Notes under the pieces: generated by a model
Databases searched by the model: none
What the model was told of the DNA's origin: nothing
The model's input: the letters and a program-made list of their open reading frames with translations, nothing else
Part shown: positions 1 to 11,443 of the stretch, piece after piece
Layout: each line of letters opens with the position of its first letter
How positions within the stretch are numbered: the first letter of the stretch is position 1
Translations under genes and position numbers: made by a program
Source: Paratinospora sagittata
Taxonomy: Eukaryota > Streptophyta > Magnoliopsida > Ranunculales > Menispermaceae
Direction of reading: 5' to 3'
Assembly (NCBI GenBank): GCA_035771175.1
Contig: CM069589.1
Coordinates: forward strand, 32,227,701-32,291,700
DNA length: 64,000 nucleotides

Positions 1-1455
1 TTTATAATTAATTTTTTTGGCCATTTTTTACCAAAATAGACCAACGAACGCAAAAACGACTGGAGGAAAGGGGGCAAAGTATTTCGCGGACAAATCAGGG
101 TTCGGGTAAGCCATTTTAGCATCTTTTTGTTGCAAAATTGCTATTTAAGCTACGTGTAAAGATTCTATCGGTATAAATTTTACTATAAGAGTTGTTTTAC
201 GGTGTTTCCAAAGATGGATTTTGACCTACTTGGATTGGGAACATGTAGAATTAATTGATAATCACTCATGTAGTAGTGTAGACCCTGAATAAGTAGTTTA
301 TTTGTGTTCAATAGTTGTATTGGCACTGGTACAGTTACCAAAAGCTAAATTATACACTGGAGACCTTTAGAACTATATTAAAGTCCGGTGAAATCCTAGT
401 TTGAGACTGTAGAATCATAGAGGAATCAATTCCGAACATTTTGATATCAAGATCATGATTTTTGGATATCGATTGTATACGTTGGACTTGAAAACTAGTA
501 GAAATGTGGTTGAGAAGCCTATTTCTACTTACAATAGGAATATGTTGATGGATGTAAAAACAATTATTTGGCCTGTCCTCATTTGTATGTGAGATCCAAA
601 TAGCATTATGAAATTGGTTGAATGAATTAGAAAGTTGGAAATTTATATGAAATGAAAGGAAAATATATTAATAAGGTTCTAGTGTGGTTGGTTGGGTGAA
701 AAAATTTTCTTGGCAATTGTTGTGAGTAGAGTTTCATTATATTTTCATTTATATCATCATAGTATTTATATCTGAATGTTTGTTCATGTGTATGATTGCT
801 TGTGGCATGGGAAAAAGGCAAAGATCTTTTGTATGGCCCTATGAGTCTATTGGAGCTAGACTTTTGGATATAACCGAGTAGGTCGAGTTTACTCCCTACA
901 AGGATAATCGGGTCTAGTGATCCTAGTTAGATTTTAAGGATTATGTAGAAATCTATTTTGTCTAAAAGTGTGACACCGTTCTAGTATTAATTTACAAGGA
1001 AAGCTAATTAGGTTCTACAAGGGTATGTTTTCTCGGAATCAAGTACAGTTTACATTTCTTCTTGAGAATACTAGTTGGTAAGTACTAGATAGTACAAGAA
1101 CAAGTCCATGAGTACTCCAGGCAAAGTTATTAAAGTAAGACTGGAATGTGACTTTAGGTTGTAAAACTAGTACCTATTGACTATATGCATCCATATATGT
1201 CATGGGAGAGTTTGTCACATACTTGAATAAGGTCGAATGATGTGTGTTGCATATGGAATTGGATTGCATTGTATATTGAATGTTGCTATGATATGTATCT
1301 AAATGTAAATTGATTTGGCATAACATGCACATGCATACATGATGATGTAGATATGTAGATAGTGGTATATATGAATTATATTCATTGGGCACCGTTGGCT
1401 CACCTTATTCCTATTTTTCAGGTCCTTTAGCTCCTGATAAGGGTAAAGGAGTAGC
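1..1455 (+). mobile_element. Degraded Ty3/gypsy LTR-like remnant
   Basis: No convincing coding sequence. The stretch around 1381-1440 (a motif reading GGGCACCGTTGGCTCACC, then a pyrimidine run and CAGGTCC) closely matches 5090-5150 inside the solo LTR at 2709-5573, in the same orientation. Such a segment near the LTR 3' region is common in plant Ty3/gypsy LTRs. The left end lies outside the window and the right end is blurred by the inverted repeat at 1502-1838. Assignment rests on this internal similarity, so the boundaries are approximate. Confidence 0.45.
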
Positions 1456-1501
1456 ACTACAGTGAGAGATTAGTGTTTTGCCAGAAGTCTACTTTTGATG
1501 T

Positions 1502-1566
1502 AGGGACCATTAGATCCCTGTTAAGCCTTAGCCAGACTCTGACAGAGTCTCATCTGTAAATAAGCC

Positions 1567-1606
<40 letters not shown>

Positions 1607-1838
1607 AAATATATGTACATAACACCCCACACTTGAAATATGACTAGATGGATGTTATATGATATAAACTTGTGACAAATGGATGTTATTAAATGTTGTT
1701 TAATTTGGAATTTGATATAAATGTGGATTGTAAATATTGTGGAATGGATTATCAGGTTTAGAAATGTGTTAGATGGCTTATTTACAGAGGAGACTCTGTC
1801 GGAGTCTGGTTGATGCTTAACAGGGATCTAATGGTCCT
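1502..1838. repeat. Inverted repeat with ~66-bp arms around a (TA)n(TG)n loop
   Basis: Arm 1502-1568 is the reverse complement of 1773-1838 with only a few mismatches. Both arms carry ACCATTAGATCCCTGTTAAG and the AGACTC..ACAGAGTCT core, which is itself a short palindrome. The ~200-bp loop contains a TA/TG microsatellite (about 1567-1606). It could be a small foldback element or two opposed copies of a repeat. No coding content is seen. Confidence 0.75.
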
Positions 1839-1880
1839 ATTGAAGATAGAATGGTTAGATTCTTGTGCCGGTCAAGATGC

Positions 1881-2070
1881 CTTGGGAGTTTGTGAAGGGG
1901 TCTTGCCATGTAATCTCACCTGAGATTTCTCTCAAGTCTTCATCACCTAGGCATAAAAGAATAGTAGTATATTTTTTATCTATGATGTCATCTATTTTTT
2001 TTTCTTCTGTTAGCTTTGCAGGTAATGCATCTCTTCCATTTAGCGCCTTCAACAACCCTTCTTGTACCAA
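1881..2070 (-). pseudogene. Ty1/copia gag fragment
   Basis: The minus-strand reading gives about 60 residues typical of copia Gag. It has a KALNG-like stretch, then LTEEKKIDDIIDKKY, then LLCLGDEDLREISGE. In plant copia Gag this is the segment after the N-terminal WK/MR motif. The usual upstream and downstream parts are absent, so this is a shard. It stops about 10 bp short of the TGTT end of the LTR-like sequence at 2081, which probably marks an insertion or recombination junction. Confidence 0.7.
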
Positions 2071-2080
2071 CGAAACTCGT

Positions 2081-2708
2081 TGTTAACCTAAGTAGTTTTC
2101 CACTTAGTTTTCTCCTAAGTGTTTTGATGCTAACAAACAATATAATTTATAGTGCTAATGATTTCAATTAAGTATGTTTCAACACCTAAAGTGAAAAGGA
2201 AATACAAGATCAAAGTACTTCAAGTCCCTTAAGCAAAGAATCAACCACATTCAAAGTTTGGACAACTTGAAGGAAAGAAGAAACAAGAGGTAGAGAGTCT
2301 TGGTTACGTCTAGAATTAGGATGTAGCCTACTTGTTCTAGTTTGCACAATCATCTTCCAAAATTCATACATCCATTAGATTTTCTTTACAAATGAATTTT
2401 AAATGTTCAAACATGTTTGGTTTATGTTTTTAAAACATTTCAAACTTTTTTTACTCATATTGCATAAGTTTTATCAACTTGCTTAAGTTTTTCAACAAAA
2501 ATCATGTTTAAGACTTATTTTTACAACTTACCTTTCAATCCATTTTTGAAGAGTTTTCAAAATGATCTTTAAGTGTTTAATTTTCAAATTATGTGTATTT
2601 CAATCATATTTCATTGTTCAAAAGTATTTATAAAGTTTTACATATTTTTGGCCAATCCAGGTAAGCAACTCGCTCTTCCAGCTGGGCAGCGCGCTCCTGC
2701 CTTGAAGC
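2081..2708 (+). mobile_element. Copia-family LTR fragment, left part
   Basis: Begins TGTTAACCTAAGTAG and continues TTTTGATGCTAACAAACAATATA. The reverse complement of the sequence ending at 6385 starts almost identically (TGTTGGCTTAAGTGG, then TTTTGATGCTTAC). The same family recurs at 44282-48147, 48867-50560, 50829-53126 and 59093-61935. The fragment is interrupted at 2708 by the solo LTR and resumes at 5574. Its two ends face opposite ways, so it is either two head-to-head LTR copies or a rearranged one. Confidence 0.55.
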
Positions 2709-5573
2709 TGTGACGCCCCGAAAATTATTTCATCTAGCCCATAACCCAATTGCATTTTGCCCAAACTCTATGTATTGCCTTGATATGTTTGGTGTTTGTT
2801 TGATGGTTGTTTAATGTTTGTATATTTGATGCTTAATAATGTATATAAATATGTGCATTATAAATTGTATATGGGTCATGTTAAATTAAAGTATAATGCA
2901 TATGTTATTATTTATGCATGGGCCCATTAAACCATGAATTGATATGGGTTAGGATTGATTGAATAAAAGGATAAATGAGAATGAAAATTTGGTGTATTAA
3001 ATGATTGGACATTTAAAATACATGGGAGCATGAGATTGGTTAAAGTACATGTGGTTGGTATGGGTAGTATGAGACCAACACATGTCAAGATGGTGCATGA
3101 GAATGAACAAGTGTCCCATGCCCCATTTCTCTTCTCCAACACATGTCAAGTTGGTGCATGAGAATGGACAAGTGTCCCGTGCCCCATTTCTCTTCTCCAA
3201 CACATGTCAAGTTGGTGCATGAGACCAACACATGTCAAGTTGGTGCATGAAAATGGACAAGTGTCTCATGCCCCATTTCTCCTCTCCAACACATGTCAAG
3301 GTTGGTGCATGAAAGTGGACAAGTGTCCCATGCCCACTTCTCTTCTCCAAGGAAGTGCTAGAGAGTGAGGTGAGTGGAGGGAAAGGAAAAAAGAAGAGAA
3401 GAGAAAGGAAAGAAGAAGAGAAAGAAAGAGAGAGTTGCTTGAGGAAAATCTCTGCAACGTTTTCATCAAAGAGCTGGATCTTGGGGGTATATGGTCCGAT
3501 TTAGCTCAAATTTGTCAGCAAGTTCGTAGCTTATGGTTATTCATTCTGGTCGGTGGAGATCTTGATTAGAGGTTTCGTCTAAGAGATATAACCTCTCAAA
3601 CAAAGCTGGTCGGAAATTCTGGATTTCTCGCGCAGTTTCGATCAAACTAATAGATCTCCTAAATCTACCGTTGGATGGATATGATATTTGGTTATGTTGT
3701 TTAAAACTTATCTTTCTACATTATGAACGGTGGAGATGTTTCTGGGTTAAGTATGTTGTGTGATATAGTCATCTGAAGTTGAGTATTTGCAGCAGGAAAT
3801 GATAAATTATTTGATTAGAGACTTGTCCATCAAATAGACTTATCTTTTCGGTCCACCGTTGGATTGAGCTGATTTTTAGACAGAAGGTTTGTTTCTTAAC
3901 ATACTTCAATCTGAACGGTTGATTTTGTGATTAAATATTTCTGTTTGGAGATTGATACATCTGAACAGAATATTAAATGAAGAATTGGTAGGGTTGCTTA
4001 TATTAGACCTAAATTTAGAATATGAACTTAGACCTTTCCAAATAGCTTGCATGTCAACTATGTTGACCTAGTTGCCATTGTTGATGAACCCATTATGCAA
4101 AATCAGTGATATACATGGCTGAACATGGTGACCAAGTGTAAATCGGCAATATGGCCTAAGTATGGAAAATTTCATATTTTAGGGCTTTTGATGCTTTTGG
4201 CCTAGAATCATTGAATTGATGCAACTTATGTTTAATTAAGCATGATTAGGGTTGATTATGCTACTGATTTGGTGGTTGTGACCATATCATGGGTTATACC
4301 TACTTGTGATCAAGTGGCCCAATTTGAGCATGTTTATGCCTAAGGAATTGAAAATCAGTATTTTTGAATAATATAATGGTTTATGAATGAGAACTATGCA
4401 TTAGAGGCCTAAGTTATGTGATTTGAGTTGAATGGTGGGATTAGATGGGATTTAGGCCTATTGTCTATATGTGGGCTGATTTAGGGTTGATGTGTAATGT
4501 CTATGTGATTGAGCATAAAAATTGATGTATGGTTGGATATTGATGAATGTTTCAGGACCTTGATTGGATTGATTCGATTTGGTGTCCGTGTGTGGTTAGA
4601 TACTCTCGCGAGGCTTGGTTGTGAGTAGACTTCATTTATGATTATATCTTTTATGTCATCATATCACTTATATATATTGTATGTTGAAAGCATGAATGTG
4701 TTCTAATGTTTTGAATGATGCATTGATTTGAAAAAACCTTATGACTTTGGTTGGGCCCATCTATCTAGCTAATAGGGGGACTTAACCTTATCATAGGAGG
4801 ATTTTAAAAAGGAAATATTTGGGGATGAGAACGGTACGGTGAAATAGACATGCACTAGTAACCCCAAATAAACATGATTGGGGTCAACGGTACGGTGAAA
4901 TAGACGTGCACTAGTAACCCCAATGCACGTGGAATGTGGATCCAAATTGATAAGTTTTTACTTGCATCTAACTTATTATAAATGCTTGATAGCTATATGT
5001 TATGAGCTTTTAATCATGCTACACATTGACATGCATACATGATATTATTGATGAGTATTGATAACATATTTGAATTCTATTCACTGGGCACCGTTGGCTC
5101 ACCCTCATTTTCCTCTTTCAGGTCCTTCTGTCCCGAATAAGGGCAAAGGGGTAGTCATATCTTGAGGGCCTTGCCGGCGAGAGAATCCAAGGCCTCAATG
5201 TGAGTTGAGAGGCATTTTGATTAAATTGTGTTTTAAATTATGATGTATTATATTTTGGACTATGTAATTATAACACTTACCACATTGTAGTATGGGTGAG
5301 TTGGGACTTGTTAGATAAACCATGTGGGCATATGACGGTTTTATTTATGGTTCATTTTTATGGATTATCTCTTGTCTTGGATGATTAATACAGTGGGTAG
5401 TTTTGTTTAGTACCTTTTTATATTATGTCGTTGTTTGGGATAAGACTCGTAGGGTCTCAACCACTTCACGGGGGTTGAGGAGTGGTTGGAGATGCCTACG
5501 CCAGGCTTCCCGCCCCGGCATTCTGCACGCCATTCCTAGCGGGGTTGGTGGTCCGGGGTGCGGGGTCGCCACA
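2709..5573 (+). mobile_element. Solo LTR, ~2.87 kb (Ty3/gypsy-like)
   Basis: Starts TGTGACGCCCCG and ends GGGGTCGCCACA, giving TG..CA termini with a short inverted repeat (TGTGACG / CGCCACA). It is flanked by GAAGC on the left (2704-2708) and GGAGC on the right (5574-5578), a 4/5 match to a 5-bp target duplication. The flanks also share a GCGCTCCT motif, which supports insertion into one older repeat. No internal gag-pol is present, so it is called a solo LTR. It contains a 61-bp tandem array and a 56-bp duplication (4831 and 4887). Confidence 0.7.
3075..3350. repeat. 61-bp tandem repeat inside the solo LTR
   Basis: Units begin CCAACACATGTCAAG at 3075, 3136, 3197, 3225 and 3286, with a last trace at 3347. 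The spacing is 61 bp except for one 28-bp partial unit at 3197-3224. Each unit carries TGGTGCATGA, then a GGACAAGTGTCCC palindrome-like core, then CCCCATTTCTC. This is LTR-internal minisatellite expansion. Confidence 0.9.
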
Positions 5574-6385
5574 GGAGCAGTGCGCTCCTACCTAGGTTTT
5601 GAGGGCCCAGTATTCCTTGTCTAAAGACAACGCGCTCCTACCTTTGAGTAGCGCGTTGGTGACTGTTTGGGCTTGATTCCAATGATCATATTTTTATTTT
5701 TTATTTTTGAGCCCACAACGACTATATTTGTTGTCTAACGGTTAGTGCTAACTTCCAAGCTATATGTACATGCACTTAGGTCATTTTAAACACAAGAGCG
5801 ACACAAATGTAAGTCCATTGAGTGATTTCCTAAATCAAACCATTTCACATTAGCGTCCTGAAAGACTCTTGAAAAATAATCTTTTGATTTTTCATTAAAG
5901 CTCGATAAATACGATAAAAATCTCGGTATTTTTGGATCAAATCAAACACTTCAAAATGGTTGAGAAATTAAATCATTTAAAATACCTTTAAAATATATCG
6001 ATAAAAAACATGTAAGAAGTTTATGCATGATTTTGAGAAATGTGTTAGCAAGTGATTTGTGTGTGATTTTGGAAAACGTTTGAGCAATAAAGAATAAGAA
6101 AAGATACATTACATTTTTTATGTGTTCTTCTCATAGTTTTCAAATCCAACTCTTCTTTATGAGATCTTCATTAGTATCTTTGCACTTGAGTTTAGCATTG
6201 TGATCGTTGATCGTATGATGTGATCATGAAGTCCTTGATCGAATCGTTCTTCTATTTTTTGCTTTCTTGAGGCGCTGAAATATTTCCTTGATTGAAACGT
6301 TAGCACCAAGTAATATATTGTTTATTGGTTGTAAGCATCAAAACCTTTATGAAGCGAGCTAAGTGATGAACCACTTAAGCCAACA
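5574..6385 (-). mobile_element. Copia-family LTR fragment, right part
   Basis: Continues the repeat interrupted at 2708 and ends at 6385 with CTTAAGCCAACA, the reverse complement of the family's TGTTGG start. It contains TTAGCGTCCTGA and an AAATCTCGGTATTTTTGGAT stretch shared with 61380-61410 and 52840-52860. The long reading frame at 5403-5624 crosses the LTR boundary and is not regarded as a gene. Confidence 0.55.
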
Positions 6386-6432
6386 TATGGCTCAGGAATC
6401 CAAATTCCTGGCAGCCTGCTGACAGCCTAATC

Positions 6433-6892
6433 TGTCACGACGCCCCTGACGTAGTCTGGCGTCATGACCGGCACAATGTACTATACACTGTACATACTCA
6501 TATACAGTATACAATACAATGTCAGCCTCAACGGACATTCACAATAATTCCCAAACTTTTTTAGAGATTTTGACAGCATCTCCCCATAAAATGGACATTT
6601 CACATTTTTCCCTGATATACCACAAATCAAATCATATATACATATATGCAAATGAACAGTAATTTATTTTTTTCTTTTTATTTTTTTTCTACTTCTTCAC
6701 TCAATACACACAAGGAATACACGTATTCTAAATCGATTTCTATTTGAAATCACATTCCGGACTCACTTTTAACATTTTCAAGTTCATTTGTCACATGTAC
6801 ACATAACTTTAAAGGTACTTATACGTGTATTATACTCTTCAGTGTACGTATAAGTCAACCAAATATATTGATTAAAAGCACGGGGTGTTACA
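6433..6892 (-). mobile_element. LTR fragment or solo LTR, ~460 bp (Ty3/gypsy)
   Basis: Runs from TGTCACGACGCCCC to CACGGGGTGTTACA. Read on the minus strand it begins TGTAACACCCCG, a common start for plant gypsy LTRs. The plus-strand left end matches the LTR-like left end at 55732 (TGTCACGACCC, then GACGTCATGACC). No target duplication is visible (TAATC versus TGATA), so one side is probably rearranged. It directly abuts the viral remnant. Confidence 0.55.
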
Positions 6893-8997
6893 TGATATAT
6901 ATATATCAAATGTAGCTCCCAAGAACAAACTTGTGACTGCAATGATTTTGCCCCAAAATGTAAGTCTGCAAAAAGGCATAAGGGACATCACAAGGCTAAG
7001 CATAGGACTTTCCCAAAGTCCGCATCAAAGAAAAAATGGAGATTTTTACGAAGACGTTCTACAAAGGGCAAGCCTTTTGGTGCAAGATGTTTTATTTGCA
7101 GAAAGGAATGACATTTTGCAAAAAATTGTCCTAAACGAAAGACCAAGGTCTCCCTTCTCCAGATGATCTCGGTTCTCACTAATATTGATTTTTCAGACAT
7201 TGAGTCAGTTTTTTCTCTTGATGATGACTACAGTCCTTATACTATCATGGCAATATCACAAGAAAAAGAAAAGTCAGAGCCAATCATGTGCCTTACATCT
7301 TTTGCCAACTCTATTAACCTTCCTCATGCATATGTTCGACTTGTCATCAACCCTTATTCCATGCCTCTAAAAAAATGGCATTATTTGATACAGGGGCATC
7401 TGCTACACTTATGCATCATTCTTTACTATCCCCAGAATGTTGGAAGCCTTATTATAAGTCTTTTAACACGACCGACGATTCAACATTAGAAATATCTCTC
7501 ATCAGCAAGCCTGTTAAAATCCAAATTCTTCACCCCTTGAGTTTCAAACATAAAATCAGACCATTACTCTCTTAGCCTTTTTTAGAGATTGAATCAAGAA
7601 TCAAAGCAGAATGTTGTGCTGAATCTCACACAGAGTTCTTGGCTAAATGTGACCATTTGTTGTGGACTAACCCAGATTTCTTTATAAAGCTTCCTTTTAA
7701 GCTTAATGAAGATATCAACCCAACTAAGGAAATTCACCAAGGTATGCCACCAACACATTTAGCAGTAGCAATTCAAGAGACACAACAATTGATACAAGAA
7801 GGGCTAATATCTCCCACATCCTCTTTGTGGGCGTGTGAGGCATTCTATGTGAATAGAAGATCAGAACAAGTTAGAGGAAAAATGAGATTGGTAATTAATT
7901 ACCAGCCTCTGAATGCCTTTTTACAGGATATCAAATTTCCTCTACCCTGACCTGAGGCACTCTTCTAGCAGCTTGCAAATGCGTCTATCTTTTCTAAATT
8001 TGACTGCAAATCTGGTTTTTGGCTGTTGGGTATCACTCTTAAAGACAAGCCCAAAACAACATTTGTTATTCTTGGATATCACTTCCACTGAAATGTCATG
8101 CCATTTAGATTAAAGACAGCCCCGTCATTGTTTCAACAAACAATGATGAAGATCTTTCAGCCACTACAGTCATAGCTCTTAATCTATATTTATGACGTCC
8201 TCCTCTTTTCTCCAGACCATCAATCTCATTTAGAACTCCTTCAACAATTCTATAATTTCTGCCGACAAAATGGGTTGATGCTTTCTGCAAAGAAAATGCA
8301 GCTTTGTCGCACGACTATAGAATTCTTAGGGATGAGAATTGTTGATTCCAAACTACAGTTACAACCTCATATTTCATCCAAACTACAGGAATTTCCCAAT
8401 GTCCTCCCTGACAAAATAACCATCCAACAATTCCTTGGACTAGTTAATTATATGAGACTTTTTGTCAAAAATTTGGCATTCTATAGTTCGCGTCTTTCGG
8501 CCCTTTTAAAGAAATCTGCTCCTCCGTGGAATGAAACGCATACTGAAGCTACCAAATTCTTCAAAACCCATTCCAAAATGCTTCATTCTCTTAAGATTCC
8601 TGGTCCAGGCAAACGAATCCTACAAACCGATGCCAGTGATATTTTTTGGGGAGGTGCTATTTTTGAAGAACTTCCAGATAAATCGCGACAACTATGTGGA
8701 TATAAAAGTGGAAAATTCAAGGATTCAGAAGCCCATTATCATTCCACATTCAAGAAAATTTCGACAGTCAAAAAATCAATTGAGAAGTTCCAGTTTCATC
8801 TCGTGGGTCATCATTTTCACATTGAAATGGACATGTCAACATTTCTTAAAATGCTGCAATTCAAACAAAAAATGTTACCTAATCCCCAACTCCTTCATTG
8901 GGCCAACTGGTTCTCTCAATATGACTTCATAGTCAAACATATCCCAGGGAAATTTAATTCCCTTGCGGATTTCCTCTCTTGTCCTTGCAAATTTTGA
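6893..8997 (+). pseudogene. Endogenous caulimovirid polymerase region (zinc knuckle, protease, RT, RNase H)
   Basis: A decayed copy of the C-terminal half of a pararetroviral polyprotein. In order: a CCHC zinc knuckle at 7088-7129 (C-X2-C-X4-H-X4-C) whose usual glycine codon is TGA; an aspartic protease with an LFDTGAS motif near 7381-7401; an RT beginning with RLVINYQPLN near 7888; the first catalytic aspartate in FDCKSGFW near 8000; the YxDD box at 8185-8196 reading Y-I-Y-D; and an RNase H with TDAS near 8629 and a final GKFNSLADFLS near 8948-8980. The frame changes at 7369-7375 (a seven-A run), near 7950 and near 8200, and there are in-frame stops. The RNase H glutamate position (8755) reads lysine. 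Family traits fit Caulimoviridae, with Florendovirus the closest type I recall. It cannot encode an active polymerase. Confidence 0.85.
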
Positions 8998-9000
8998 CCA

Positions 9001-9999
9001 ATCTTTTCACAACAAATATTGGCCCCTCTTCCAGTGATAGGAGCTATCACTAATCCAGGACCATCTTCTCCTCCTTCTCAAGATCCTTCACCACCTAATC
9101 CAATGGAGTTCATTGTGTCTCTTCCAAATGACCTTAGGGAAAAAATCTTTTGGGCAATTCCAGACAGACCAAGAATTGATAGTTTTCTCAAGATCATAAC
9201 ACGAAAATATGGGATGTTCTTTGGTCAAGTTCCCCATCCTAATCATCCGTTCCTCTTCCCTTTCCGGATGATTTCACTCTATGATTTCCCAAGGAACCAT
9301 TTTGTTATCTTTCCTACATCCTTTGACAACATTGGATTGGTTTTATTCTTGACAAGCTCTGACTTAACTCTTATATGTTTCAAGTTGTAGTTAATGGTAG
9401 TCATATGAGTGAAAACCAAACAATGTTCTACAAGTTTCCTTTTAAAATTTGCCACTCATAATCAATGGATGTAGGAATTTTCTCAGTGGTGGCGAAGATA
9501 TAGTACAATTATCTTCTTCACTCTGATTGGCAATGGTGAAGCCATTGACCCCTCCACATTTGATGAGGATGACCCAATCAGTGGTGCTGAACAATTATGT
9601 TTCTATAGGGTTCTTAGGTCCTCATTTAGTTACTTATGATTCAGGCCAAGTATACTAGGAGCTCGACAAATTTTTTGGAATAATGTACACCAGGATTTAC
9701 CATCACCTCCTTCTTCTCCATGGTGGCCATTTGTCCCTGAATTACAAGAATTCTAGCATGACCTCTGCAGGTGGAACCTAAGTATGGATTTGCTCAACCC
9801 TCCGATAGATTACACTTTTCTTTTTAGAAGAACAGGACAAGATCAACCCCATAATCACCTCTACATAGAGCTGACACAGTTTTTACGAGAGTTCACTAAC
9901 AAAAATCTAAGATATCTTGAAGAACATTATCATCAAGACTCGGCTGATCTTTGGGATAATCTTGAACATAGACAATCATCATCCTCTGATGACGACTAA
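9001..9999 (+). pseudogene. Downstream viral ORF2 remnant, function unknown
   Basis: Directly follows RNase H. It opens with a proline-rich stretch (SSPPSQDPSPPNP, near 9064-9102), then a helical segment with LPNDLREKIFWAIP. A broken middle follows (about 9391-9780) that can be read in shifted frames with FSQWWRRYS-like and PSSPWWPFVPEL-like motifs. It ends with an acidic, serine-rich tail (SSSSDDD) at 9999. Many endogenous florendoviruses carry a second ORF of unknown function after the polymerase, and the position here agrees. At least four stops or frame changes are present. No enzymatic motif is recognised. Confidence 0.6.
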
Positions 10000-10309
10000 T
10001 GTTCCTCCGTCAAAGATTCCCTACATCAACAGCCTCGTCAGAGTTCTTGTTGTACAAAAAATAGATTCTCCTTATCAGCTTGTACGAAAAGAAGATGCTC
10101 GCGTGCTACACTTTCAGACTTCATGAAGCTTGAAATCCTCTTTGTTGCTTTTTCTTCTTATTTAATGTCTTTGAGATGTTTCCAGGAAGGCAGAACCGGG
10201 GGTTGAGAAAAATATTATCTCTTGTTGTCCCGTCCTTCCCGATGTGGCTTGTGAGTCCTTTGTGTTTGTCTCTAAGTGTGGTTTTAATTTCCTCTTGAGT
10301 GTTTATGTA

Positions 10310-10444
10310 ATGTTATCTCGTCTAGGATTCCTACCTATTTGGGCACTTGTTGTACTCATTATTGTCTTCATAACATGTGTTATCTTGTTTCGTTGTTGTT
10401 GCGTGATTATTATATGTGATGACTCTGACTGTTCAGATTCCTGA
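10310..10444 (+). CDS. Small membrane-protein ORF, copy A (44 codons)
   Basis: An ATG at 10310 overlaps a stop (TAATG). The product is 44 aa: a short N-terminus, LPIWALVVLI leading a ~20-residue hydrophobic segment, FRCCCVIIICD, then an acidic serine-rich tail. The frame is also open upstream to an ATG at 10244. I chose 10310 because copy B at 12072 aligns from its own first Met with no gap and ends at the same residue number. By my count 19 of 44 residues are identical, many through different synonymous codons. It lies about 310 bp after the viral ORF2 remnant. I know of no named family. A single-pass membrane protein is inferred from composition. Confidence 0.5.
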   Translation: MLSRLGFLPIWALVVLIIVFITCVILFRCCCVIIICDDSDCSDS

Positions 10445-10640
10445 AAAATCTTTTAATCTCTTAGTTCAGTATCATCACCGGGCCCTTCACATTTCACAAC
10501 AACACTATTCATCACGGTTACATTGCTACGATTTGTGTCTTCCATCTATCCGTTCATGCAAAAAGAAAATTAAGTTTCACAACCAAACACTTAGTCTCTT
10601 AAGATACGAAAAGCTTTATAGTCCTAATCTTGAGAACCCA
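10416..10640 (+). other. Overlapping open frame after copy A, possible viral coding remnant
   Basis: Starts at tandem ATG codons (10416) inside the tail of the small membrane ORF, in another frame. It gives ~75 residues rich in H, Y, S and K (for example RALHISQQHY) before running into AT-rich low-complexity DNA. It is not recognised. It may be the remains of the next viral reading frame, truncated where host-like AT-rich sequence begins. Coding status is uncertain. Confidence 0.25.
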
Positions 10641-10675
10641 TATGAACTGTTGATTATCATTATGTTTTATTTTTA

Positions 10676-11443
10676 CTTTAAGAGTATATACAATATATAT
10701 ACATACACACACATGACACACCCACGTATATATGTAGTAAATATATATTAAGAGTATATAGTATATAGTATATATATATATATATATATAAGAGTATAGT
10801 TTTATAATTGAAAAATTATTGTAACATTCTAATATTTAAAATTTCATAGTAAATTAGAAAATTGTACGTTTACAAATTATTTGTTATTTATTTAAAAATC
10901 AATAAATAATATATATTTTTATTTCTATGTTTTATTTAATTATTGAATTGAATTATATATTTTATTTTAATTTTTTTAACTTTAAATATTTTTGGTGATA
11001 TTGTGGGTTCAAAAGCTCAATCCAAAGGCCCAATCTAAAGGCTTGGTTAATAAAACTCTTGGATTGAATTTGAACCAAAACTTTTTGATATCAACAAGGC
11101 CTGACCCAATATTTTTTTTAGGCTCGGTTCAAATATTCTTAAGCCCGGTGGGGCCAGGCTAGTCTTAGTGGGCTAAATTGTCACCCCTAATCCTATGTAA
11201 TTGGAAAAAGACATATTTGAATAGAGCATGAATATCTAGTTGCACTTTTGTAATTAAAATAACATTTTTCTTATATAAATTATGACAACGCTCCTCTAAA
11301 AACATTCACCAATATTAATGTTTTTTTTACTCGTTAAATTTAATCGAAATTAGCTAAGAGATAAGCATTATTAAAATATGCTAAAAAATACTATTTTAAT
11401 TATATAAAATACAACTATATGTACAAGTTCATTTTTTTATTAG
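10676..11443. repeat. AT-rich spacer with (TA)n microsatellites
   Basis: Separates the two blocks of viral sequence. It contains TA/TATAC microsatellite tracts (about 10685-10795) and very AT-rich DNA. A segment at 10990-11190 with repeated AAGGCCCAAT/GGCTCGGTT phrases ends at TTGTCACCCCTA, which resembles one end of a plant hAT-type non-autonomous element. The partner end was not found. No coding sequence is seen. Confidence 0.5.

Noticed and set aside
5403..5624. 73-codon frame at the end of the solo LTR
   Set aside because: It spans the LTR/flank junction, so it cannot be an ancestral gene.
10244..10309. Upstream in-frame ATG for the small membrane ORF copy A
   Set aside because: The 44-codon start aligns with copy B from the first Met. 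The extension has no counterpart there.
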